From the NCBI GenBank assembly GCA_021823525.1, contig JAKANY010000002.1, positions 103,700-167,699 of the forward strand: a stretch of DNA of 64,000 bases, written 5' to 3'. This stretch comes from Actinomycetes bacterium (GTDB taxonomy: Bacteria; Actinomycetota; Acidimicrobiia; Acidimicrobiales; RAAP-2). The notes beneath the pieces are model-generated. The model was not told the origin of the DNA. It made no database searches and saw nothing but the letters and a program-made list of their open reading frames with translations. The translations under genes and the position numbers were made by a program. Shown here in pieces: positions 1 through 8,260 of the stretch (position 1 is the stretch's first letter; every line of letters starts with the position of its first letter).

Positions 1-1
1 G

Positions 2-562
2 AACACGCGCTTCGGCGTCGAGCGCTGCGTGCGCTACGCCTTCGAGCGCGCCGCGCGCCGGGACCGCCCGCGACTGACCCTGGTGCACAAGACCAACGTC
101 CTGACCTACGCGGGCGACCTGTGGTCGCGCGTCGTGGCCGAGGTGGCGCCCGCGTATCCCGGTGTCGAGGTCGACTACCACCACGTCGACGCCGCGTGCA
201 TCTACCTGGTCGAGGATCCGGGCCGCTACGGGGTGATCGTCACCGACAACCTCTTCGGGGACATCCTGTCGGACCTCGCCGGTGCGGTGGCCGGGGGCAT
301 CGGCTTCGCCGCGAGCGCCAATCTGAATCCGGACCGCACCGGTCCCTCGATGTTCGAGCCGGTCCACGGAGCGGCCCACGACATCGTGGGGACGGGTCGC
401 GCCAACCCGCTGGCGGCCGTCTCGTCGGCGGCCCTCATGCTCGAGCACCTCGGAGAGGCCGACGCCGCACGGCGTGTCTCGTCGGCAGTGGCAGACTTGC
501 AGGACGAGACGCTCCACGGCACCACCGCGGAGATCACCGAGCAGCTGATAGCGAGGTTGTGA
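2..562 (+). CDS. leuB: 3-isopropylmalate dehydrogenase, C-terminal part (cut by window start)
   Basis: Oxidatively decarboxylates 3-isopropylmalate in leucine biosynthesis, in the cytoplasm. Only the last 186 residues are inside the window; the family is usually about 340-360 residues, so the N-terminal half lies upstream. The visible part has the decarboxylating-dehydrogenase substrate and cofactor segments: the [15 protein letters not shown] metal-binding stretch and the [20 protein letters not shown] nucleotide-binding stretch. The stop TGA shares a base with the ATG of ilvE (TGATG), so the two are translationally coupled branched-chain amino acid genes. Isocitrate or tartrate dehydrogenase relatives are less likely because of the ilvE partner and the GSAPDIAG-like loop. 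Confidence 0.9.
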   Translation, partial: NTRFGVERCVRYAFERAARRDRPRLTLVHKTNVLTYAGDLWSRVVAEVAPAYPGVEVDYHHVDAACIYLVEDPGRYGVIVTDNLFGDILSDLAGAVAGGIGFAASANLNPDRTGPSMFEPVHGAAHDIVGTGRANPLAAVSSAALMLEHLGEADAARRVSSAVADLQDETLHGTTAEITEQLIARL

Positions 563-1488
563 TGCCCATCACCGAGACGAGCAAGATCTGGATGGACGGC
601 ACGTTGGTCGACTGGGCCGACGCGACGACGCACGTGCTCAGCCACGGCTTGCACTACGGGACCGGCGCCTTCGAGGGCATCCGGGCCTACCCGACACCCC
701 AGGGGGTCGCCGTGTTCCGCCTGCGCGAGCACATGGCCCGGCTGCTGCGCAGCTGCAAGATCCTGATGATCGAGGTGCCCTACACCCTCGACGAGCTGGT
801 CGACGCCGTCGCGGCGACGGTTCGCGCCAACGACCTGGTGAACGGCTGCTACATCCGCCCCCTGGTCTTCCTGGGCTACGGCGAGATGGGCGTCAACCCG
901 CTGCCGGCCCCCGTGCGCGTCGCGATCGCGGCCTGGCCGTGGGGTGCGTACCTGGGCGAGGAGGGCCTGGCGCGCGGCGTGCGGATGAAGATCTCGAGCT
1001 GGCAGCGCCACGACCCCAACGCCATGCCCACGGCGGCCAAGGGGACCGGGATGTACCTCAACTCGGGCCTGGCCAAGATGGAGGCCATCAAGGCGGGCTA
1101 CGACGAGGCCATCATGCTGGGACCCGACGGACGGATCTCCGAGTGCACCGGCGAGAACCTCTTCGTCGTGCGCGATGGCGTCGTCCTCACGCCCCAGCCC
1201 TCGGCGGCCGGGGCGCTGCCGGGCATCACGCAGGACACCGTCGTCTCGCTCGCGACCGACCTGGGCTACGAGGTGCGCTTCGAGACGCTGATCCGCACCG
1301 ATCTCTACCTGGCCGATGAGGCCTTCCTGACCGGCACCGCCGCCGAGGTCGTGCCGATCTCGTCGGTGGACGACCGCACGGTGGGCGACGGCGCCCCGGG
1401 TCCGATCACGACGCGGCTCCAGCAGACGTACTTCCAGGCGGTGCGCGGCGAGCTCGATCGGTACGCGGGCTGGCTCACGGTCGTCTGA
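562..1488 (+). CDS. ilvE: Branched-chain amino acid aminotransferase (class IV PLP)
   Basis: Transfers amino groups between glutamate and the 2-oxo acids of leucine, isoleucine and valine. The 308-residue protein is the normal length for the bacterial family. It shows the HYGTGAFEGIRAY N-terminal motif, the PLP-binding lysine at about residue 160 in TAAKGTGMYLNS, and the ECTGENLFVVRDG motif of class IV transaminases. The ATG at 562 overlaps the leuB stop by one base; longer in-frame extensions upstream run antiparallel to nothing useful and would sit inside leuB. Together with leuB it forms the end of a branched-chain amino acid operon. Confidence 0.93.
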   Translation: MPITETSKIWMDGTLVDWADATTHVLSHGLHYGTGAFEGIRAYPTPQGVAVFRLREHMARLLRSCKILMIEVPYTLDELVDAVAATVRANDLVNGCYIRPLVFLGYGEMGVNPLPAPVRVAIAAWPWGAYLGEEGLARGVRMKISSWQRHDPNAMPTAAKGTGMYLNSGLAKMEAIKAGYDEAIMLGPDGRISECTGENLFVVRDGVVLTPQPSAAGALPGITQDTVVSLATDLGYEVRFETLIRTDLYLADEAFLTGTAAEVVPISSVDDRTVGDGAPGPITTRLQQTYFQAVRGELDRYAGWLTVV

Positions 1489-1499
1489 GACGCCCGCAG

Positions 1500-1505
1500 T
1501 AGGCT
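1500..1505 (+). promoter_or_regulatory. Leaderless -10 hexamer before the gene at 1512
   Basis: TAGGCT lies 6 nt before the GTG at 1512, with no Shine-Dalgarno sequence between them. Confidence 0.55.
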
Positions 1506-1511
1506 CGAAAG

Positions 1512-1967
1512 GTGACACAGCCAGCGTTCGTCCCCGTCCCCGCGGCTGGCGCCGTGCGGGCGACCATGGCCACGCCCGCGCCGGTGCGCGTCCGGGCGAA
1601 GGTCGGCCTCCAGCGCTCCCCGCATCGCGCCTCGGGCCCTCAGCAGGGCACGCCGGCTCCGGATGCCGGGTTCGCGCTCACGATCGCCGCGCGGGTCGTG
1701 GGCCAGCTGGCCTTCGAGCACGAGCACGACCGCCACGACGTGGCCCTGGGCGTCGCCCTGGTGGCCGCCAAGCGGGCGAGCCTGATCGGGCGCGGGCCCA
1801 CCCTCGATGACGTGCGCGCGGCCATGTCGGTGCTGGGCGTCCCCTCGGGGGCGCCGGTCAGTGCGAGCGTCGCGAGGGCCTTCCGCGGGATCGGGCACAG
1901 TTACGTGGGCCAGCGCGCCCTGGTCGACGCCGTCGACGTCGAGGCGCTCCTCGCCTTCTCGTCGTAG
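1512..1967 (+). CDS. Hypothetical protein, 151 aa
   Basis: I do not recognise this protein. The first 50 residues are rich in Ala, Pro and basic residues and are probably disordered; from about residue 53 (DAGFALTIAARVV) it looks helical and globular, with an HEHDRHD acidic/histidine patch near residues 69-75. There is no signal peptide, membrane segment or cysteine. The GTG start is chosen because a TAGGCT hexamer sits 6 nt before it. It ends 19 nt before an acyl-CoA dehydrogenase that has a good ribosome-binding site, so the two may be cotranscribed. Confidence 0.6.
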   Translation: MTQPAFVPVPAAGAVRATMATPAPVRVRAKVGLQRSPHRASGPQQGTPAPDAGFALTIAARVVGQLAFEHEHDRHDVALGVALVAAKRASLIGRGPTLDDVRAAMSVLGVPSGAPVSASVARAFRGIGHSYVGQRALVDAVDVEALLAFSS

Positions 1968-1986
1968 ACCCCAGGAAGGATGAACA

Positions 1987-3129
1987 ATGTCGTTCGTACT
2001 GACCGATGAGCATCGAGCGTTCCGCGATGTCATGCGTTCGTTCGTTGACCAGCGCGTGGCGCCGCATGCCGCGCGCTACGACCGGGACCAGGAGTTCCCC
2101 CAGGAGAGCTTCGACGCGTGCGTCGACATGGGTCTTGCGGCCCTCTGGGTGCCCGAGGCCTACGGCGGGGCCGGCGCGGACATGGTGACCCAGGCCATCA
2201 TGGCCGAGGAGCTCGCGCGCGGCTGCGCGTCGACCTCGGTGACGATGCTGATCTCCAAGCTCGGCATGCTGCCGATCATGAACTTCGCCTCCGAGGAGAT
2301 CAAGCACGCGTACCTGCCGCGCATCGCCTCGGGCGAGATCCAGGCCAGCTACTGCCTATCGGAGGCCGACGCGGGATCCGACGTTGCCTCGCTGCGTACC
2401 CGCGCCGTGCGCGACGGCGACTCGTACGTGCTCAACGGCTCGAAGTACTGGATCACCAACGCCGGCGTGTCCGACACCTACACCGTCTTCGCGACCACCG
2501 ACCCTGACGCTCGGGGCCGGGGGATCACCTGCTTCCTGGTGGAGAAGTCCTGGGGGCTCGAGTTCCCCAAGCACGAGGACAAGATGGGGCTTCGCGCCTC
2601 GCCCACGGGCGAGGTGGTGCTCCACGATGTCCGGGTCCCCGTGTCGCACCGCATCGGTGAGGAGGGCGAGGGGTTCAAGATCGCCATGCACACGCTGGAT
2701 CGCTCGCGCCCCACCATCGGTGCGCAAGCCGTGGGGATCGCCCAGGCGGCCATCGACTTCGCCGCTCAGTACCTGCCCCAGCGTCGAGCCTTCGGTGGAC
2801 GGCTCAGCGACCTGCAGGCTCTTCGCTTCATGATCGCCGACATGGCGATCCGCACCGAGGCGTCGCGCGCCCTCGTCTACCAGGCGTGCGCCACCATCGA
2901 CGCCGGGGACCCGGATCACCAACTCAGCTACCTGACCGCCGCGGCCAAGGCTTTCGCGTCGGACACCGCGATGGCCGTGACGACCGACGCCGTGCAGCTG
3001 CTCGGCGGCTACGGGTACACCAAGGACTTCCCCGTCGAGCGATTCATGCGCGACGCCAAGATCACCCAGATCTATGAGGGCACCAACCAGGTCCAGCGCG
3101 TCGTGGTCGCCAAGCACCTCTTGAACTAG
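1987..3129 (+). CDS. Acyl-CoA dehydrogenase
   Basis: FAD-dependent alpha,beta-dehydrogenation of an acyl-CoA, with electrons passed to electron-transfer flavoprotein. At 380 residues it is a standard-length family member. It has the YCLSEADAGSD loop near residues 122-132, the FGG/LQALRFMIADM helix and the C-terminal QLLGGYGYTKDFPVERFMRDAK segment. The catalytic glutamate of short-chain enzymes is present in QIYEGTNQVQR. Sequence resembles the short/branched-chain (BCAD, butyryl-CoA) group, but chain-length preference cannot be read reliably. The AGGAAGGA ribosome-binding site ends just before the ATG at 1987. Confidence 0.9.
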   Translation: MSFVLTDEHRAFRDVMRSFVDQRVAPHAARYDRDQEFPQESFDACVDMGLAALWVPEAYGGAGADMVTQAIMAEELARGCASTSVTMLISKLGMLPIMNFASEEIKHAYLPRIASGEIQASYCLSEADAGSDVASLRTRAVRDGDSYVLNGSKYWITNAGVSDTYTVFATTDPDARGRGITCFLVEKSWGLEFPKHEDKMGLRASPTGEVVLHDVRVPVSHRIGEEGEGFKIAMHTLDRSRPTIGAQAVGIAQAAIDFAAQYLPQRRAFGGRLSDLQALRFMIADMAIRTEASRALVYQACATIDAGDPDHQLSYLTAAAKAFASDTAMAVTTDAVQLLGGYGYTKDFPVERFMRDAKITQIYEGTNQVQRVVVAKHLLN

Positions 3130-3342
3130 CGGATCGGGCTCCCACGTCGAGCGCACGCGGAGAAGGCCGCCTCAATCGCTGGACAGCCGTCCAACACCGC
3201 GAGCGCGAAGTGTCGTGCTCTGGACACGTGCCCGGGCGATGGCCGTGCCGTAGCGCGCCGGGAGACTCTTCGCCCGCACGCAGCGATACCATCCGCTGTA
3301 CGACACCTGCGGGTTACTCCTCGCCGTAAGAAGGAGGTGCGG

Positions 3343-3429
3343 GTGTCGGGTGCGCCCCCGCGGGCGCGAGAGCGCGTCGATCGGACCTCGTTGGGGGGTC
3401 GGGACTCCATCGTGACGGTCCGCGCGTGA
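3343..3429 (+). CDS. Possible small protein or leader peptide, 28 aa
   Basis: A GTG at 3343 follows a full AAGGAGGT Shine-Dalgarno sequence at 3331-3338, one of the strongest in the window. It opens a 28-residue arginine-rich frame (begins MSGAPPRARERV). Its TGA at 3427-3429 overlaps a GTG at 3426 that is in frame with the methyltransferase beginning at 3447, the GTGA arrangement used for translational coupling. The rest of the 3130-3342 gap shows nothing I recognise. A chance Shine-Dalgarno match in a dying region is a real alternative. Confidence 0.3.
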   Translation: MSGAPPRARERVDRTSLGGRDSIVTVRA

Positions 3430-3446
3430 AGGGACGGCAGAGCGGA

Positions 3447-4004
3447 ATGTCCGACGAGGCAGCGTGGGAGACGTTCTATGAGCCCAGCGCCGCCGTGGCG
3501 GCACCGTTCGGCCCCCAACCGCTGCGCGGCGACGTGATCGAGTTCGGGTGCGGCCACGGGACCTTCACGGTGGCCGCGGCCGCTCACACGCCCGGGACCG
3601 TCACGGCACTGGATATCGAGGCTCAGATGGTTGCAGCCACCCGCCAGCGCCTCGCGCGGGCGGGAGTGACCAACGTGCACGTCGTCTTGCGCGATGCGGT
3701 GGTGGAAGGGCCAGGCGTGCCCCCCGCAGTCGCAGATCCACGCGATGATCTATAACCTGCTCCATATCGAGGACCCGACCAAACTCCTCGACGACGCGCG
3801 GGTGGTCTTGCGCCGGGGCGGCCACCTGTCGGTGATGCGCTGGCGAAGTGACATCGAGACCCCCGGGGCCCGACGCTCGAGATCCGTCCAACGCTCCAGC
3901 AGTGCGCGAGCTGGATGGCGGAGGTGGGATTCACCCACATCGTGCCGGTCGACCTGGGCACCGGGAATCCGTGCCACTTCGGCCTCGTGGGCACGGCGCC
4001 GTAG
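3447..4004 (+). pseudogene. SAM-dependent methyltransferase interrupted by two compensating indels
   Basis: Class I methyltransferase of about 185 residues if read through. The N-terminal part, with glycine motif DVIEFGCGHGTFTVAA and the acidic TALDIEAQMV strand, is in the frame starting at ATG 3447. The middle (QIHAMIYNLLHIEDPTKLL to LSVMRWRSDIETP) is in the next frame, and the end (GPTLEIRPTLQQCASWMAEV to the TAG at 4002-4004) returns to the first frame. The shifts fall at a C6 run (3720-3725, one base too many) and at a C5G4 run (about 3859-3867, one C too few). All conserved blocks are intact, so this is either a very recent pseudogene or two homopolymer sequencing errors in a working gene. 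A GTG at 3426 is an alternative start. Confidence 0.7.
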
Positions 4005-4350
4005 CCGCCGCCGCCATCGGGCTTCCGGCGGTGAGTGCGGCCCCTCGGATGCCCTCCTCTCCCCGTGCAATCGTCGGGGTGGCTTCGCGCGTCCCGTCGA
4101 GGCCACCGGGCAGGAGCGGGCCATTCCCATAGAACCAGTAGGGAAACTGGAGATCGACGACTCGTGAGCGTATGGTCAAGCCAGTGCGTTGCGACACTTC
4201 TCCAATGGCCGAACGTTGGCGTCAACTCCGTGTGACTGCGCACCCGCGGAACAGACGTCGACCCCGGTGCGCCGGTCTGGCAGGGGGGCGGTCCTGACGG
4301 GCACCGGACGGCCTGGTGAGTGACGACGCCGGACAAAGGAGAACACAGAT
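4005..4350. other. Intergenic stretch without a recognised gene
   Basis: About 346 nt follow the methyltransferase. I find no convincing open frame, RNA fold or repeat here. Only its last 17 nt are interpretable: an AAAGGAG ribosome-binding site for the gene at 4351. Base composition is slightly less GC-rich around 4120-4240 than in the flanking genes. Confidence 0.4.
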
Positions 4351-4896
4351 ATGCGCAAGGTTCGCTGGACCCTCTGGCCAGTGCTCGTCATCGGGGTGAT
4401 CCTCATCGTGGCGCCCCTCGTCATCTCGTTGCCCTCAAAGGGAAGCGCTGGGCAGAAGATGCTCAACAACTTCCACTCGATGATGCAGCCCGCGGCGGTG
4501 AAGACCACCCAGAACTACTTCACAGACTTCGAAGCCCTCCGACCGGTCGCCCAGGGAGGCGTCGCGGCGGCGAGCGAGATCCCCGTCATGCTCGGACAGA
4601 TCGCGGCCGGCATGCACATGAGCCAGGCTCAACTCTCGGCGTACATGGCCAAGCAGTTCCCGGCCATGACGTCGCTGCTCGGCGCCCTGCCGCAGATGAC
4701 GTCCGTCTTCAAGCAGGTACCTCCCGGCCTCGACTGGTACAAGCCGATCATCGCCACGATGGCCGCCAACCAGAGCAACTACAGCCAGGTGGACAGCCTG
4801 CCCAACTTCAACCTGTTCACGTGGTTCTTCGAGATCCCGGGCATCCTGCTCGTGCTTCTGGCCATCGCCGGCCTGATGGCCCTGCGTCGCGAGTGA
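4351..4896 (+). CDS. Two-helix membrane protein of unknown function, 181 aa
   Basis: Hydrophobic segments at about residues 8-29 (LWPVLVIGVILIVAPLVI) and 155-177 (IPGILLVLLAIAGLMALR) flank a central region of about 120 residues rich in Met, Gln and Ala. This predicts a membrane protein with a large extracytoplasmic loop, a short cytoplasmic N-terminus (MRKVRW) and a C-terminal RRE. There are no cysteines. I do not recognise the family. The ATG is preceded by AAAGGAGAACACAGAT, a good ribosome-binding site. A strong hairpin follows 7 nt after the stop, so the gene is probably a single transcription unit. Confidence 0.7.
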   Translation: MRKVRWTLWPVLVIGVILIVAPLVISLPSKGSAGQKMLNNFHSMMQPAAVKTTQNYFTDFEALRPVAQGGVAAASEIPVMLGQIAAGMHMSQAQLSAYMAKQFPAMTSLLGALPQMTSVFKQVPPGLDWYKPIIATMAANQSNYSQVDSLPNFNLFTWFFEIPGILLVLLAIAGLMALRRE

Positions 4897-4902
4897 GTCG
4901 TC

Positions 4903-4953
4903 GCGTGCACGTCTCGGGGGCCAGCCGTCGCGCGACCCCCGAGACGCGCACGC
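4903..4953 (+). terminator. Long hairpin, probable terminator
   Basis: Arms CGTCTCGGGGG (4910-4920) and CCCCCGAGACG (4936-4946) pair perfectly over 11 bp. After one mismatch the stem continues with GCGTGC (4903-4908) and GCACGC (4948-4953), giving 17 paired positions around a 15-nt loop. There is no T-tract, which is common for terminators in high-GC actinobacteria. It starts 7 nt after the stop at 4896. Confidence 0.6.
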
Positions 4954-5064
4954 TTCACTCGGTCCCGTCGTCTGCGGTTCGCGGGATCGAGAAGCGCGCC
5001 GGGCGCCAGTGACGGCGCCGTCACGCCGCCGCGTCTTAGGCGCCTTGGATACGCTGTCTCGATC

Positions 5065-6093
5065 ATGAGCGACGACGCGCAGCCCGAGGAGACGTCCCCG
5101 AGTCCCGAAGTAGGCGATCCGCCGGCCCTGGTCGCCCGCCGGAGCCTGGCGCTGTTCGACGACGCGACCGTGCTGGAAGTCGTCGACGGACTGGACCTGC
5201 GACCGAGCTCGCGGGTGTCACCCGCCATCGCGGTGTTCCTGCGAGGTCTGCAGCAGCGTCATGACGTGCGGGCCTTCGTCACGGGTGCGCCCACCCCAGC
5301 GGTGCGCGCGCTCCTGGAGCTGCTGGTGTCGGGCACGCTCGAAGACGTGGTGCGCGAGCTCGGTGCGTCGGCCGACGACCCGAGCTACGACGAGCTCACT
5401 CGCGCGCTCGACGCACTGTCGGCGCAGGGGACGCCACCGGAGCGCATCGCCGCCCTGCTCGGCCACGCCGTCGCCGAGTCCTTTCCGGCGGCGCCCCACT
5501 GCCGGCGGCTCCTCGGCGAGCGGCCCGAGTGGACCCTGCCATCGGTCGACCGGGCCCCGGCCCCCTCGGTCCTCGCACCGCGGGAGGTCGATCCCGAAGT
5601 CCGCGAGAGGCGGCGAGAGCGTCGCGCGGCCCGCCGCGTGACCTCGCCACGCCCCCGTCCGGTTCACCCACCGCGCTCGCGGCACGCGTCTCCCGCGGAG
5701 GACGAGGAGGTGTCCGCGCCGGCGCCACGGTCGCTCTCGTGGCGGCGCACGCCGCTCACGCCAGCCGAGGCGCGCGAGGTCACGGACCGCCATCCGCTGG
5801 TCGGGGCCGTCGTCATGATTGAGGTCCCCTTCGATGCCGTCGACCCGACGCGTCCCGACGAGCGCGAGAAGCGCCGACCGGCGCTCGTCGTCGCGGCGTC
5901 CGAGAGTCAGCTGCTCGTGCGGGCACTCTTCACCAAGCCCCGACCCGGCCGCATCCCCTTCCGTCCATGGCGACGGGTGGGTCTCGATCACCCGTCCTTT
6001 CTGAGCGACGAGCGCACCAGCGTGGATCGGGGTGAGGTCGGCGTGGTCGAGCTCGGACGCCTGAGTGCTGCCGAGTGGAACGGGCTCTGGTAG
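5065..6093 (+). CDS. Protein with PemK/MazF-like C-terminal domain, 342 aa
   Basis: Residues 1 to about 150 are predicted helical and unrecognised; 160-235 is a low-complexity, Arg/Pro-rich linker. From about residue 240 the sequence follows the MazF/PemK fold: GAVVMIEVPFD, then EKRRPALVVAASES (compare GRRPVLVVS), then LLVRALFTKP, then a strand-helix ending in ERTSVDRGEVGVVELGRLS (compare the QIRTVDK..LG..LG.LS of MazF). In toxins this fold cleaves mRNA; here it carries a long N-terminal extension and no antitoxin gene lies next to it, so a housekeeping or regulatory role is as likely. A TACGCT hexamer lies 9 nt before the ATG. Confidence 0.6.
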   Translation: MSDDAQPEETSPSPEVGDPPALVARRSLALFDDATVLEVVDGLDLRPSSRVSPAIAVFLRGLQQRHDVRAFVTGAPTPAVRALLELLVSGTLEDVVRELGASADDPSYDELTRALDALSAQGTPPERIAALLGHAVAESFPAAPHCRRLLGERPEWTLPSVDRAPAPSVLAPREVDPEVRERRRERRAARRVTSPRPRPVHPPRSRHASPAEDEEVSAPAPRSLSWRRTPLTPAEAREVTDRHPLVGAVVMIEVPFDAVDPTRPDEREKRRPALVVAASESQLLVRALFTKPRPGRIPFRPWRRVGLDHPSFLSDERTSVDRGEVGVVELGRLSAAEWNGLW

Positions 6094-6102
6094 CCCGGGG
6101 CC

Positions 6103-6108
6103 TACCAT
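6103..6108 (+). promoter_or_regulatory. Leaderless -10 hexamer before tryptophanase
   Basis: TACCAT lies 6 nt before the ATG at 6115; no ribosome-binding site is present between them. Confidence 0.55.
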
Positions 6109-6114
6109 CGAGCC

Positions 6115-7494
6115 ATGCCCTACGAGTTCCAGACCATCATCGAGCCCTTTCGCATCCACTCGGTGGAGCCCCTGCGCCTGACGAGCCCCGAGCAGCGGCA
6201 TGCGGCGATGGCCGAGGCGGGCTTCAACCTGTTCAACCTCCGCGCCGACGACGTGTTGATCGACCTGCTCACAGACTCGGGCACCGGAGCCATGTCGCGG
6301 GACCAGTGGGCGGCCATCCAGCACGGTGACGAGAGCTACGCCGGGTCGCCGTCGTGGTTTCGCTTCGAGGCTGCGGTCAAGGACCTGTTCCCGTTCCGGC
6401 ACGTCATCCCGACCCACCAGGGCCGAGCCGCCGAGAAGATCCTGTTCACCGCTATCGGCGGACCGGGCCGCGTGGTGCCCTCGAACACGCACTTCGACAC
6501 GACCCGGGCCAACGTCGAGGCGTCGGGCGCTGAAGCGGTGGACCTGGTGATCGCCGAGGGCCTCGACCCGCGATCCCTGCACCCCTTCAAGGGCAACATG
6601 GACCTCGAGGCCCTCGACCGATTGCTGCGCGAGCGCGGGGCCGACGTGCCCGTCGTGATGGTGACCGTCACCAACAACTCGGGGGGCGGGCAGCCCGTGT
6701 CGCTCGCGAACCTCCGGGCCGTCAGCGCACTGTGCCACTCCTACGGCGTGCCCCTGTTCCTGGACGCGTGCCGCTTCGCCGAGAACGCGTGGTTCATCCA
6801 CGAGCGCGAGGAGGGCCAGTCCGAGCGCGACGTCGCCGACATCGTTCGCGACATGGCGCGCCTCGCCGACGGCATGACCATGTCCGCGAAGAAGGATCCC
6901 TTTGGCAACATCGGGGGATGGCTCGCGCTCAACGACGACGGCCTCGCCGAGCGGTGCCGCAACCTCCTGATCCTGACCGAGGGATTCCCCACCTACGGCG
7001 GTCTGGCCGGGCGCGACCTCGAGGCCCTCGCCCAGGGGCTGTCCGAGGCGGTGAGCCACGACTACCTGCGCTACCGCATCCGCTCGACGACCTACCTAGG
7101 CGAGGCGCTCGACCGCGCTGGCGTCCCGGTGGTCCTGCCCATCGGCGGCCACGCCGTCTACCTGGACGCGCGCGCCCTGCTGCCCCACGTCGAGCCCCTC
7201 ACGTACCCGGGACAGGCCCTCGCGGTCGCGCTCTACGAGGCGGGCGGCGTGCGGTCGGTGGAGATCGGCACGGTGATGTTCGGCCGCCATCCTGACGGCA
7301 GCGAGCACCCCGCCCCTCTCGAGCTGGTGCGCCTGGCCATCCCGCGGCGCACCTACACCCAGAGCCACATCGACTACGTGATCGAGGTCGTCACCGCGGT
7401 GGCGCGCGACGCGGACCGACTCGGCGGGTACCGCATGGTCTACGAGCCCCCGGCGCTGCGCCACTTCACGGCGCGCTTCGAGCCCCTGGACTGA
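6115..7494 (+). CDS. tnaA: Tryptophanase-like beta-eliminating lyase
   Basis: PLP enzyme of the tryptophanase/tyrosine phenol-lyase family, 459 residues (normal length), expected to split tryptophan into indole, pyruvate and ammonia. Visible motifs: IDLLTDSGTGAMS, IPTHQGRAAEKI, NNSGGGQPVSLAN, DACRFAENAWFI, and the PLP lysine in MSAKKDPFGNIGG. The arginine that marks tyrosine phenol-lyase (Arg381 in Citrobacter, in RSMERG) is isoleucine here (RSVEIG), as in E. coli TnaA, which favours tryptophanase. No TnaC-type leader peptide and no permease is adjacent. Its 3' end overlaps the convergent lgt-like gene by 29 bp. Confidence 0.85.
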   Translation: MPYEFQTIIEPFRIHSVEPLRLTSPEQRHAAMAEAGFNLFNLRADDVLIDLLTDSGTGAMSRDQWAAIQHGDESYAGSPSWFRFEAAVKDLFPFRHVIPTHQGRAAEKILFTAIGGPGRVVPSNTHFDTTRANVEASGAEAVDLVIAEGLDPRSLHPFKGNMDLEALDRLLRERGADVPVVMVTVTNNSGGGQPVSLANLRAVSALCHSYGVPLFLDACRFAENAWFIHEREEGQSERDVADIVRDMARLADGMTMSAKKDPFGNIGGWLALNDDGLAERCRNLLILTEGFPTYGGLAGRDLEALAQGLSEAVSHDYLRYRIRSTTYLGEALDRAGVPVVLPIGGHAVYLDARALLPHVEPLTYPGQALAVALYEAGGVRSVEIGTVMFGRHPDGSEHPAPLELVRLAIPRRTYTQSHIDYVIEVVTAVARDADRLGGYRMVYEPPALRHFTARFEPLD

Positions 7495-8257
7495 CCCTCT
7501 GGCGCGCCCCACGGCGCGTGCACACCAGCGCACTGGCCACCCCCGAAGCCGCCAGGACGAGTCCGGCGAGCTGCACGCCCACCGAGCCGCTATGGGAGTG
7601 CTGGCCGAGCAGGAGGTGCTCGTCGAGGGTGCGCACCAGTCCCCACACGATCATCGCGAGCGAGGCCACGAGGCCGTCGACACGTCCGCGCAGCCGGCGC
7701 TGCACGGCGAGCAGGCCCAGCCAGAGCGTGCCGTCCTCGAGGCCCTGGATCAGGGGAACCGGGACGCGCCGGCCGGCCTGCCCCGCGTAGCGCATCCCGA
7801 ACCACTGGTGGGTCAGGTGGCCGCCCCCCTGGTACATGAACTGCGGACCGAGCACCCGCCCGATCGCCCAGCCCGCCACGAGAGCGGGCACGACGGCGTC
7901 GGCGAATCGCGCCAGTGACGCCTCGGGCCACCAGCGCCGGCGCAGGGCCAGCGCGACGGGTACCCCCGCGCCGATGCCGCCGAAGCTCGCCAGGCCGCCG
8001 TTCCACAGCGCGAGCCACTGACCGGGGCGCGGGCCGTAGTAGGACCAGTTCGTGGCCACGTTGGCCGCGCGAGCCCCGATCAGCGCCGCGACGAGGACGG
8101 CGACGCTGAAGCGCGCCCACGGAGCGCGGCTCAGGCCCGCCCGCTCTAGGCGCCGCCGGGCGTAGCTGTAGGTGATCAGCGCGGCCAGCGCCAGTCCGAT
8201 GCCGTAGAGGTGGAAGGTCAGGGGACCCACGTGGATGCTGGTGGGGATGGGCTCCAC
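7466..8257 (-). CDS. lgt: Prolipoprotein diacylglyceryl transferase family protein
   Basis: Polytopic membrane protein of 263 residues. Lgt moves a diacylglyceryl group from phosphatidylglycerol to the lipobox cysteine of prolipoproteins. Family features seen: LYGIGLALAALITY in the first helix, the IGARAANVATNWSYY and WNGGLASFGGIGAGV segments, AIGRVLGP (retaining the arginine equivalent to E. coli Arg143), and WGLVRTLDEHLL (retaining the late Arg/Glu pair). The asparagine that normally follows the central arginine (GRIGNFIN in E. coli) is absent and the histidine of FHGG is Phe, so this may be a diverged paralogue. GTG start; it follows the NlpC/P60 gene by 3 nt in the same operon. Confidence 0.75.
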   Translation of the reverse strand: MEPIPTSIHVGPLTFHLYGIGLALAALITYSYARRRLERAGLSRAPWARFSVAVLVAALIGARAANVATNWSYYGPRPGQWLALWNGGLASFGGIGAGVPVALALRRRWWPEASLARFADAVVPALVAGWAIGRVLGPQFMYQGGGHLTHQWFGMRYAGQAGRRVPVPLIQGLEDGTLWLGLLAVQRRLRGRVDGLVASLAMIVWGLVRTLDEHLLLGQHSHSGSVGVQLAGLVLAASGVASALVCTRRGARQRVSPGARSAP

Positions 8258-8260
8258 GGC

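Noticed and set aside
6115-7494. Tyrosine phenol-lyase
   Set aside because: The key arginine (Arg381) is isoleucine as in tryptophanase.
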